This document shows, in pieces, positions 16,242 through 23,150 of a DNA stretch of 64,000 bases. Origin of the DNA: DATFQE01 sp963739085. Its GTDB lineage: Bacteria; Actinomycetota; Thermoleophilia; Gaiellales; Gaiellaceae. The first letter of the stretch is position 1. Every line of letters begins with the position of its first letter. A program made the translations under genes and the position numbers. The stretch lies in NCBI GenBank assembly GCA_963739085.1, contig CAVTZA010000007.1:186001-250000 (forward strand), in the 5' to 3' direction. The notes under the pieces are model-generated. The model made no database searches, was not told the DNA's origin, and worked only from the letters and a program-made list of their open reading frames with translations.

Positions 16242-17641
16242 CGCAGCCTTTCGGGGACATAGTCGAACTCGAGCGCCCGCTCGAGCGCGTGACCGACCCG
16301 GAACAGTGTGTTTTCCGCAAACTGGGGGCCGACGATCTGGAAGCCGACCGGCAACCCCTCGGACAGCCCGCACGGGATGCTGAGGCCGGGCAGCCCGGCC
16401 ATGTTCGACGGGATCGTGAGCAGGTCGGACAGGTACATCGCGAGCGGGTCCTGCGTTTTCGCGCCGAGCGGGAACGCCACGGTGGGCGAGGTCGGTGAGA
16501 CGAGCACGTCGACCTGCTCGAACGCGGCGCGATGCTCGTCGGCGATGACCGTCCGCACCTTCTGCGCCTGGCCGTAGAAGGCTTCGTAGTAGCCCGCCGA
16601 CAGCGCGTAGGCGCCGAGCATGATCCGCCGCTTCGGCTCGTCGCCGAAGCCCGCGTCGCGGGTGCGCTCGACCATGTCGTGGTAGGTGCCGTCGCCGACG
16701 CGGAGGCCGTAGCGCACGCCGTCGTAGCGGGCGAGATTCGAGGACGCCTCCGCCGGCTGGATCAGGTAGTAGCAGGGGACGCCGTACTCGACGGAGCGCG
16801 GGAGGCTGACCTCGGTCGTCTCGGCGCCGAGCTCGCGACAGAGCTGAATCGTGCGGTCGACGGCCTCGCGTACGCCCGGCTCGATCCCCTCGGCGTCGTT
16901 GAGCTCCGGCGGGACGCCGATGCGCACACCCGCGAGGTCCTCGGCCTCCGGGATCTCCACCGGCGGCACCTCGGCGGTCGTCGAGTCGAGCGGGTCGCGA
17001 CCGGCGATCACGCCGTAGAGCAGCGCGCAGTCGCGCACGGTCTTCGTGGTCGGGCCGACCTGGTCGAGGCTCGACGCGAGCGCGACGATCCCGTGGCGCG
17101 AGACCGTGCCGTAGGTCGGCCTGAGGCCGACGATCCCGCAGAGCGACGCCGGCTGCTTGATCGAGCCGCCCGTGTCCGAGCCGAGCGCCCACGGTGCGAG
17201 CCCGGCAGCGACGGCCGCCGCGGAGCCGCCCCCCGAGCCGCCGGGGACCCGCGTGAGGTCCCACGGGTTGTGCGTGGGCCCGAAGCCGGAGTTCTCGGTG
17301 GACGAGCCCATCGCAAACTCGTCCAGGTTCGTCTTGCCGAGAAGCGGCAGCCGTGCCTGCTTGACGCGCGCCGCGACGGTCGAGTCGAACACGGGCACGT
17401 ACCCCTTCAGGATCTTCGAGCCGGCCGTGGTCTCGATGCCCTTGGTGCCGATCACGTCCTTGAGCGCGATCGGGACGCCGTCGCCCTCGGGCTCGTCCGC
17501 GAGCGAGAGGAAGCAGTGGAGCTCGCCGTCACGCTCGTCGATCGCCGCGCGATAGGCATTCCAGAGCTCGCGGGGGGAGACCTCCTTGCGCTCCAGCAGG
17601 CCCATCGCCTCCTCCGCGGTGAGGCGAAGCGTGTCGATCAT
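16238..17641 (-). CDS. gatA: Asp-tRNA(Asn)/Glu-tRNA(Gln) amidotransferase subunit A
   Basis: 467-residue amidase that frees ammonia from glutamine for the complex. The amidase-signature catalytic triad is visible: Lys in PIALKDVIGTKG, the cis-Ser in PGGSGGGSAAAVAAG, and the nucleophilic Ser in GSDTGGSIKQPAS. The C-terminal substrate-pocket segment LPGLSIPCG and KVRTVI-type helices are present. ATG at 17641 overlaps the gatC stop. Length is normal to slightly short (family 470-490). Confidence 0.97.
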
Positions 17642-17940
17642 GCCGTGGGCTCCGGGCCGATCGCCGGCGGGACCTTGAAGAAGCCGCCTTCGACGTCGGG
17701 TGCGTTCGCGAGCGCCTCCTCGCGCGGCAGCGACGGCTGCGCCTCGTCGGCGCGCGCCACGTTGACGAGGTCGAGCGGATGCGACGTCGGCTCGACGTCG
17801 GTGAGGTCGAGCTCGGAGACCTTGCCGACCGCGTCGAGGATGGCGCCGAGCTGGCCCGTCAGGCGCTCGACCTCCTCGTCGGTCAGGGCCAGGTGGGCCA
17901 GGCGGGCGACATGCTCGACCTGTTCTCTCGTGATCGCCAT
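17638..17940 (-). CDS. gatC: Asp-tRNA(Asn)/Glu-tRNA(Gln) amidotransferase subunit C
   Basis: 100-residue linker subunit that wraps between GatA and GatB. It shows the family N-terminus ITREQVEHVARLAHLALTDE, then LGAILDAVGKVSELD and the HPLDLVNVARADEAQPSLPR segment. It is first in the gatC-gatA-gatB-lysE series, each gene overlapping the next by 4 nt. A strong stem-loop lies 24 nt upstream of its start codon, ending the cold-shock gene before it. Confidence 0.95.
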   Translation of the reverse strand: MAITREQVEHVARLAHLALTDEEVERLTGQLGAILDAVGKVSELDLTDVEPTSHPLDLVNVARADEAQPSLPREEALANAPDVEGGFFKVPPAIGPEPTA

Positions 17941-17964
17941 CGCGTCGAAATCCTCCCAGAAACG

Positions 17965-17992
17965 GCTGAGGGCCCCTTCCGGGGCCCTCGGC
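17965..17992 (-). terminator. Terminator of the second cold-shock gene
   Basis: Read leftward from the csp gene, a 12-bp stem (17965-17976 with 17981-17992, one G-U) closes on a 4-nt loop. The core is GAGGGCCCC/GGGGCCCTC. It is followed by CCGTTTCT on the transcribed strand. It separates csp (ends 18017) from gatC (starts 17940). Confidence 0.8.
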
Positions 17993-18016
17993 GGTCTTTC
18001 GGGTCTCGGAAAAGGT

Positions 18017-18217
18017 CTAGATCGGGTTGACGTTCGAGGCCTGCAGGCCCTTGTCGCCCTGCACGACCTCGAATTCGACCTTCTGACCCTCGGTCAGCGA
18101 GCGGTAGCCGTCCATGTTCACGGCGGAGTGGTGGACGAACACGTCGTCCCCACCCTCGCGCTCGATGAACCCGTAGCCCTTCTCGTTCGAGAACCACTTA
18201 ACGGTGCCCTGAGCCAA
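18017..18217 (-). CDS. Cold-shock protein, CspA family (copy 2)
   Basis: 66-residue OB-fold protein with MAQGTVKWFSNEKGYGFIER (RNP1) and DVFVHHSAV (RNP2). The start codon is TTG at 18217, supported by an excellent AAGGAGG site 6-12 nt upstream and by alignment of the MAQGTVKWF opening. Compared with copy 1 it has the shorter D-D loop typical of CspA/CspE-like actinobacterial proteins. It is monocistronic: a terminator follows, and folD ends 77 bp upstream. Confidence 0.95.
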   Translation of the reverse strand: MAQGTVKWFSNEKGYGFIEREGGDDVFVHHSAVNMDGYRSLTEGQKVEFEVVQGDKGLQASNVNPI

Positions 18218-18294
18218 CTACTTCCTCCTTACGAACAAACGACGGCCCGGGCACCGAGCCGCCGAACTGGATACAACGCGCAGAACTGTAGCGC

Positions 18295-19156
18295 CTATTC
18301 ACGCGGGTAGGCAAGCAAATTTCGGCGGTAGCGCGCCGCACGAACCGTGCTGCGGAGGAGCATCGCGATCGTCATCGGTCCGACCCCTCCGGGGACCGGC
18401 GTGATCATCCCGGCGCGCTCGGCGGCCGCGGGCTCGACGTCGCCCACGATGCCCTCGTCGGTGCGGTTGATGCCGACGTCCACGACCGCGGCGCCCTCCT
18501 TGACGTCGCCGGCGCCGACGAGGCCACGGCGGCCGGCGGCGACGACGAGGACGTCGGCCTCGCGGGTACGGTCGCCGAGGTCCTGCGTGCGCGAGTGGCA
18601 GACCGTGACCGTCGCGTTGCGCTGCAGGAGCAGGTGCGCGACCGGCTTGCCGACGATCTGGCTGCGGCCGACCACGACGGCGCGCGCGCCCTCGAGCTCG
18701 ACGTCGTACTCGTCGAGCAGCGCGAGGATGCCGAGCGGAGTCGCCGGCACGTACGTCGGCTCGCCGAGGTACAGCTGCCCGGCGTTGAAGGGGTGGAAGC
18801 CGTCCACGTCCTTGATCGGCTCCACCGAGCGGATGACGCGGTTCTCGTCGTGGCTGTCCGGGAGCGGGAGCTGGACGAGGATCCCGTCGATCGCGTCGTC
18901 CGCGTTGAGCTCGGCGACGAGGCCGAGCACGTCGTCCTCGGCGGCGTCCTTGGGGAGGCGGTAGTCGTGGGCCTCGATGCCGGCCTCGCGCGCGGCCTTG
19001 TGCTTGTTGCGGATGTAGATGTCGGACGCCGGGTCGTCCCCGACGAGGATCGTGGCGAGGCCGGGCGTGTCGCCCCCGAGCTCGGCCACCTCGTCCCTCA
19101 CCTCTGCGCGGATGCGCTCGGAGAGCGACTCGCCCGTCCATCATCGTCGCGGCCAT
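18295..19156 (-). CDS. folD: Methylenetetrahydrofolate dehydrogenase/cyclohydrolase, frameshifted near the start
   Basis: Bifunctional one-carbon enzyme (NADP-linked dehydrogenase and cyclohydrolase). The intact part shows LATILVGDDPASDIYIRNK (catalytic Lys), DGILVQLPLPDSHDENRVI, IKDVDGFHPFN, GRSQIVGKPVAHLLLQRNATV and the end motif ITPVPGGVGPMTIAMLL. The N-terminal helix is out of frame: ATG at 19156 reads MAATMMDG and then leaves the frame. Removing one base (plus-strand g at about 19132) restores ESLSERIRAEVRDEV, giving the normal ~286 residues. Without that correction only a 268-residue product from GTG 19101 is possible. One +1 indel in a housekeeping gene suggests a sequence error. Confidence 0.9.
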
Positions 19157-19193
19157 CGAGGCGCGAGGTTAGCGCTCGCGTGAGAATGCGCCC

Positions 19194-20393
19194 GTGAAGC
19201 GGTTCCCGCGCAAGAACGACGCCGACTCCATCCGGGCGCGGCAGGAGGTGCTCGGGCTGGACGGGGACGTGGTCGGCTTCGACCTCGAGCCCTGGGTGAA
19301 CGCCGCTGAGCAGCTGACGGGGGCGGCGGTCATCCCCGTCTCGGTGGCCGGGCCGCTGCCCGTCTCCTTGGGCGAGTACGCGCTGGACGACGCGGGCGCG
19401 GTGGTCGAGACCGGGCGCGCCGACGACGAGGTCTTCGTGCCGCTTGCGCACACCGAGGGCGGGCTGACGGCCTCGATGCAGCGCGGCATCAAGGCGGTCG
19501 CCGAGTCGGGCGGGTTCCGGACACACGTGCTCGCCGACCGGATCACGCGTGCGTCCTGCTTCGTCTGCCGCGACGCCGACGAGGCGATCCGGCTCGCGCG
19601 CTGGATCGAGGGCGAGGTCTCGGCCATGCGCGAGTGGCTCCGGTCGAGCCCGCTGCCCGAGCTCTCGCGGCACGCGGTGCTGCGCGAGGCCAAGACCCAC
19701 GTGGTCGGGCCGATGTGCCACGTGCTGTGGCGGTGGACGACGGGCGACGCGGTCGGGCCGAACATGATGACCCGCAACGCCTACGCGCTGAACATGGGTT
19801 ACGTGCTGGAGCGGGCGCCGGTGAAGCCGGAGCGCGCGATGCTCGAGGCCAACATGGGCGGCGACAAGAAGCCGTCGTTCGAGTTCTTCCAGTCGGGCCA
19901 CGGCAAGACCGTCATCGCCGAGACCGTGCTGTCCGAGGAGGCGGTGCGGCGCGTGCTGCGGACGACGGTGGGCGACCTGCTCGAGCTCTCGTGGGTCGGG
20001 ACGCACGGCGCGGTGGCGAGCGGGATGCAGTCCGTGGCGTTCACGCCGGCGTCGGCCATTGCGGCCGTGTTCGCGTGCACCGGCCAGGACCTCGGCATGG
20101 TCGGCACCTCGTCGATGGCCCACGGGACGGGAAGGGCGGTCGAGGGCGGGCTGCACGTCTCGATCCGCTTCCCCGGGCTCGAGGTCGGCACGGTCGGCGG
20201 CGGGACGACCCTCCCCTACGCCCGCACGTGGCTCGGTGTGATGGGCTGCGCCGGGCCGGGCAAGGTCTACCGCTTCGCCCAGGTCGTGGCGGCGGCGGCG
20301 CTCGCGCTGGAGATCTCGGCCTCGGCGGCCATGGCCACAGCGGGCTCGGAGAACTTCTTCCGCGCTCACCACGAGCGCGGCGGGCTGCGCTGA
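19194..20393 (+). CDS. Hydroxymethylglutaryl-CoA reductase family protein
   Basis: A 399-residue member of the HMG-CoA reductase family, which makes mevalonate from HMG-CoA. Landmarks in order are VIPVSVAGPLPVSLG, the catalytic-Glu segment AHTEGGLTASMQRG, GDAVGPNMMTRN, the catalytic Lys in NMGGDKKPSFEF, the catalytic Asp in ACTGQDLGMVGTSS, VGTVGGGTTLPYART, and a C-terminal helix followed by NFFRAHHERG, which may supply the catalytic His. This resembles class I reductases. Several normally strict positions differ (DAMGMNM reads DAVGPNM), so the substrate could be altered. Start is GTG. No other mevalonate gene lies nearby. Confidence 0.85.
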   Translation: MKRFPRKNDADSIRARQEVLGLDGDVVGFDLEPWVNAAEQLTGAAVIPVSVAGPLPVSLGEYALDDAGAVVETGRADDEVFVPLAHTEGGLTASMQRGIKAVAESGGFRTHVLADRITRASCFVCRDADEAIRLARWIEGEVSAMREWLRSSPLPELSRHAVLREAKTHVVGPMCHVLWRWTTGDAVGPNMMTRNAYALNMGYVLERAPVKPERAMLEANMGGDKKPSFEFFQSGHGKTVIAETVLSEEAVRRVLRTTVGDLLELSWVGTHGAVASGMQSVAFTPASAIAAVFACTGQDLGMVGTSSMAHGTGRAVEGGLHVSIRFPGLEVGTVGGGTTLPYARTWLGVMGCAGPGKVYRFAQVVAAAALALEISASAAMATAGSENFFRAHHERGGLR

Positions 20394-20408
20394 CCGGTGC
20401 CAGGCATG
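20394..20408. repeat. Degenerate copy of a GGTGCCAGGCACC-type palindrome
   Basis: CCGGTGCCAGGCATG immediately follows the HMG-CoA reductase stop codon and shares 12 bases (CGGTGCCAGGCA) with the perfect palindrome at 20910-20924. The right arm has decayed. Both copies are followed within about 25 nt by an AACG-rich stretch and a GTG that can act as a start codon. Confidence 0.5.
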
Positions 20409-20419
20409 CGCACGAGAAC

Positions 20420-20737
20420 GTGACGAACGATCCACAGGCTCCGGGCTTCGTCGTGACATGGCTCTACCGGCCACGGCCCGGCGAGGTCGACGAGTTCGAG
20501 CGCGTCTACGGCTCCGACGGCCCGTGGGCCGAGCTGTTCGGTCGCAGTCCCGGCTACCTCGGCACCGAGCTCTACCGCGACGGCGACGCTTATCTCGTGC
20601 TGGATTGCTGGGACTCGCGGGACGCGCACGACCGCTTTCAGCGGACGTTCGACGCCGAGTACGGCGTCCTCTCCACTCGAAGCGAGCGACTCCACGAGGA
20701 AGAGACGAAGCTCGGCGCCTTCGTCCGCGTCGGCTGA
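20420..20737 (+). CDS. Small ABM-like (dimeric alpha-beta barrel) protein
   Basis: A 105-residue protein from GTG at 20420. The pattern FVVTWLYRPRPGEVDEFERV, GRSPGYLGTELYRDGDAYLV, then DCWDSRDAHDRF is typical of antibiotic-biosynthesis-monooxygenase-like (ABM) ferredoxin-fold proteins, which act as monooxygenases or ligand binders in dimers. The key residues for a defined reaction are not visible. The start is provisional; an ATG at 20406 is out of frame. Its stop overlaps the next ATG by one base (TGATG). Confidence 0.7.
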   Translation: MTNDPQAPGFVVTWLYRPRPGEVDEFERVYGSDGPWAELFGRSPGYLGTELYRDGDAYLVLDCWDSRDAHDRFQRTFDAEYGVLSTRSERLHEEETKLGAFVRVG

Positions 20738-21402
20738 TGGCGCTCGAGTTGCGATCGTCCTGCGAGCGCTGCGGCGCGGCGTTGACGCCGGCCGACGAGG
20801 CGTACATCTGCACGTTCGAGTGCACGTTCTGCCCGTCGTGTTCCGGCGAGATGAGCCATGTCTGCCCAAACTGCGGCGGCGAGCTCGCCCGTCGACCGCG
20901 GCCCTTCCTCGGTGCCAGGCACCGGAACAAACGCGTGAAGATTCCTCCACACCACGACCCGGCGTGCTGGGGCTGCGGCGCCAACCCCGACGGGATCGGG
21001 CTGCCCGTTCCGGAGGCCGAGGGGCTCGAGCGCTACGAGGCGGCGTTCTCGTTCGACGAGCGCCACCAGGGCGGGCCGGGGCTCGCACACGGCGGGATGG
21101 TCGGCGCCGCGCTCGACGAGGCCTGCGGGCTCCTCGCCACCTGGTACCGCTTCCCGACGGTGACGGCGCGGATCTTCGTCCGCTACCGCAAGCCGGTGCC
21201 GATCAAGCGCGAGCTGACGGTAACGGCGCACCTCGCCGGCGTGCGCGGCCGCCGCCTGCACGTGGACGGGAGCCTCCGCGACGGCGACACGGTGCTGGCG
21301 GAGGCACGCGCCGCCTTTCTCCACGTCCCGCTCGAGCACTTCCTCGCCACTCCGGAGGGACGTGCGGCCGGCGAGTCGTGGCGCCGCCGGCTGAGCGGCT
21401 GA
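20737..21402 (+). CDS. DUF1272 zinc-ribbon domain fused to a hotdog thioesterase
   Basis: A 221-residue open frame. Residues 1-~56 are a DUF1272-type zinc ribbon with Cys pairs in SCERCG, CTFECTFCPSC and VCPNCGGEL. Residues ~66-221 form a PaaI/4HBT-like hotdog domain (ACWGCGANPDGIGLPV, GPGLAHGGMVGAALDEACG with the catalytic-type Gly/Asp/Glu region, and FVRYRKPVPI). The join is encoded by a 15-bp palindromic repeat at 20910-20924. DUF1272 proteins normally stop near this point, and GTG 20935 could start a free-standing thioesterase. I therefore cannot tell whether this is one fusion protein or two genes whose stop codon was lost. A fusion read is the literal one. Confidence 0.75.
   Translation: MALELRSSCERCGAALTPADEAYICTFECTFCPSCSGEMSHVCPNCGGELARRPRPFLGARHRNKRVKIPPHHDPACWGCGANPDGIGLPVPEAEGLERYEAAFSFDERHQGGPGLAHGGMVGAALDEACGLLATWYRFPTVTARIFVRYRKPVPIKRELTVTAHLAGVRGRRLHVDGSLRDGDTVLAEARAAFLHVPLEHFLATPEGRAAGESWRRRLSG
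20910..20924. repeat. Perfect CGGTGCCAGGCACCG palindrome inside a coding frame
   Basis: Seven-base arms around a central A. It codes for the linker between the zinc ribbon and the thioesterase domain. It has the same design (short GC arms around a single A) as the GGGGTCAGACCCC elements near 4160 and a decayed relative at 20394. Confidence 0.6.
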
Positions 21403-21483
21403 CCGCAGCGTTTGAGATCGGCCGGCGTCGGCAAGGCGAACCCCATGCTGGGTCGCCTCATCGGGGCGATCCGCCCTTCCCCC

Positions 21484-21516
21484 GACCGAGTCGGGCCAGC
21501 GTGGCCCGGCTCGGTC
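21484..21516. terminator. Long bidirectional stem-loop between convergent genes
   Basis: A 15-bp stem (21484-21498 with 21502-21516, one G-U) with a GCG loop, in the 140-bp gap between the thioesterase gene (ends 21402) and the leftward secreted-protein gene (ends 21543). A second weaker stem (GGGTCGCC/GGCGATCC, about 21450-21472) precedes it, and an alternative GGCTCGG/CCGAGCC stem overlaps it. A shared terminator is the simplest reading. Confidence 0.75.
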
Positions 21517-21542
21517 ACCCCGAGCCGGGCGAGCACCACACG

Positions 21543-22982
21543 CTAGAGCGGTTCCCCGACGAGGAGGAACGCGGTCCCGCTGCCACTTGGGCTACGCGTG
21601 ATCGTTCCGCGGAAGCGCGCGTCGAGACGCCAGCGCCCGACAGACGGCGGCGTCCAGCTCACTCGCGCGAGGCCATCCGCTGCCACGCCGGCCGTGAGGT
21701 ACCGCGCGAACACCCAGCCCTGGAGCGGATCGAAGCGGTCGACGCGGAAGCGTACGAGTCCGCCCGCCCGTGGGGGCGAGACCTTTGCCGCGACGACAAC
21801 CGCTCGTCCGGGCGTCGCGAAGGCCCGCCTGCTGCCGTCGATCGTGATCTGGGTCTTCGTGATCTCGCGGACGAGCAAGCGGAGCCGGTAGCGCCCACCC
21901 GAGTTCTCGCGTGCCCGAACCGCGAGGAAATAGCGTCCTCGCGGTAGCTGCAACCTCATCCGCGCACCTCCGCTCACCAGACACGAGCAGCGCACGCTGC
22001 GACCGCGATCGTTGAGCAGCGCAAGGTCCGTTTCCATGCCTCCACCGGTGGCCAGCGTCAACACGACGTCACTGCGGGCGCCGACCTGGAAGCGATACAG
22101 GTCGAGGACGTCGACCGACCGGCCCGAGAGCATCCCGAGGCGCTCGTCCAGATTCTCGAGCGGAACGCCCGGGGACGTGTCGTCGCGCCCGGCTCGCGCG
22201 ACCTGCAGGTGGTACGTGATTTCGCCGCGCTCGCCTCTCGCCAGGAGGCGCATCGTGTAGCGACCGCCGCCCGCCGGTCCGGGTGTGAAGGTCAGGTAGC
22301 CGCCGCACGACCTCGAGCGAAGCGGCGACCCGGACGCGAAGGAATGCGAGCGCGGCCCGTACAGGGCGAGCGAGACGCATTTCTCACGCCCCGTGACGAG
22401 ATTGATCCGGTACGTCTGCGCGGGCCGCATCTCGGTCGACCAGGCGTCGTCGGCATCGAGCAGCGGATCGATGCGCGTCGTCACTCCCCGTCGGGGCAGA
22501 GGCGTGCCGGGATAGTGCTCGGGATTCTCGGGAGCGAGCAGCGTCAGTCGGAAGCCCCCGGGCTGGGACGTCGCCCGCTGGGCGACCATGAACAGGTAGT
22601 TGCCGTCCTTCGCGGTCCCGAACGAGAAGTCCGCATTGCCCTTGGCGTCCGTGTTGCGGCAGGTGACGAAGCTGGTCTCGGACCTCACGCGACGGAGCAC
22701 GGCGACCGTCAGGTCGACGTCTTCGGCCGCGTCGAGCCGGACGATCAGACGACCCTCGTCCGTCCCGTCGAGGCGGTACCAGACCGAGTTCGTCGTCGGC
22801 GCGCAACCGGGCGGATCCGTGACCTCCCTCGTGGCGCCCGAGGTCGTGCCGGCCACGCTCGTCGGCGGCGCTCCGAGGCGTTGGGCATTCGCACGATTGT
22901 CGTTCTGTGGTGCCTGCGCCTGCGCTGCTGAGGCAGCGACGAGCGCGGCAGCGACGGCGGCGAGAAGCACGGGGCGAATCAT
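21543..22982 (-). CDS. Secreted multi-domain beta-sandwich protein of unknown function
   Basis: A 479-residue exported protein. The signal peptide (MIRPVLLAAVAAALVAASAA) ends at AQAQA. The mature protein begins NDNRANAQRLG, a common opening in secreted proteins with pre-peptidase C-terminal-like (PPC) domains. It contains three or more PPC-like beta modules, e.g. SVWYRLDGTDEGRLIVRLDA, GGRYTMRLLARGERGEITYHL and GRYFLAVRARENSGGRYRLRL. A C-terminal Ig-like module (ITIDGSRRAFATPGRAVVV to the end) follows. No protease or other catalytic motif is seen. ATG 22982 follows AAGGAGG. Likely extracellular or wall-associated. Confidence 0.7.
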   Translation of the reverse strand: MIRPVLLAAVAAALVAASAAQAQAPQNDNRANAQRLGAPPTSVAGTTSGATREVTDPPGCAPTTNSVWYRLDGTDEGRLIVRLDAAEDVDLTVAVLRRVRSETSFVTCRNTDAKGNADFSFGTAKDGNYLFMVAQRATSQPGGFRLTLLAPENPEHYPGTPLPRRGVTTRIDPLLDADDAWSTEMRPAQTYRINLVTGREKCVSLALYGPRSHSFASGSPLRSRSCGGYLTFTPGPAGGGRYTMRLLARGERGEITYHLQVARAGRDDTSPGVPLENLDERLGMLSGRSVDVLDLYRFQVGARSDVVLTLATGGGMETDLALLNDRGRSVRCSCLVSGGARMRLQLPRGRYFLAVRARENSGGRYRLRLLVREITKTQITIDGSRRAFATPGRAVVVAAKVSPPRAGGLVRFRVDRFDPLQGWVFARYLTAGVAADGLARVSWTPPSVGRWRLDARFRGTITRSPSGSGTAFLLVGEPL

Positions 22983-23033
22983 CGAGCGCCTCCTTGAAAC
23001 GATTGCGACCGGTCGAGCTTGCGCCTACACGCC

Positions 23034-23064
23034 GCGGATTCCAAGAGGACACGTGCGAATCCGC
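23034..23064. promoter_or_regulatory. 8-bp inverted repeat upstream of the secreted-protein gene
   Basis: GCGGATTC (23034-23041) and GAATCCGC (23057-23064) are perfect complements separated by 15 nt, 52 bp upstream of the secreted-protein start codon (leftward gene). The 158-bp gap otherwise holds only its AAGGAGG ribosome site. It could be an operator or a leader hairpin. Confidence 0.4.
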
Positions 23065-23134
23065 ATGAAGTTCGAACCTGTCGCTTACACACAGCGCTGA
23101 TGGTTCGTTAACCGCCAGGTGCCGGAGCAGGAGT

Positions 23135-23150
23135 GCGCCTCTAGAGGCGC
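23135..23150 (-). terminator. Perfect 16-bp palindrome across the treY stop codon
   Basis: GCGCCTCTAGAGGCGC includes the TAG stop of treY. A hairpin at this point could terminate or stabilise the trehalose operon transcript. There is no loop-forming spacer, so a protein-binding site is the alternative. Confidence 0.4.
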
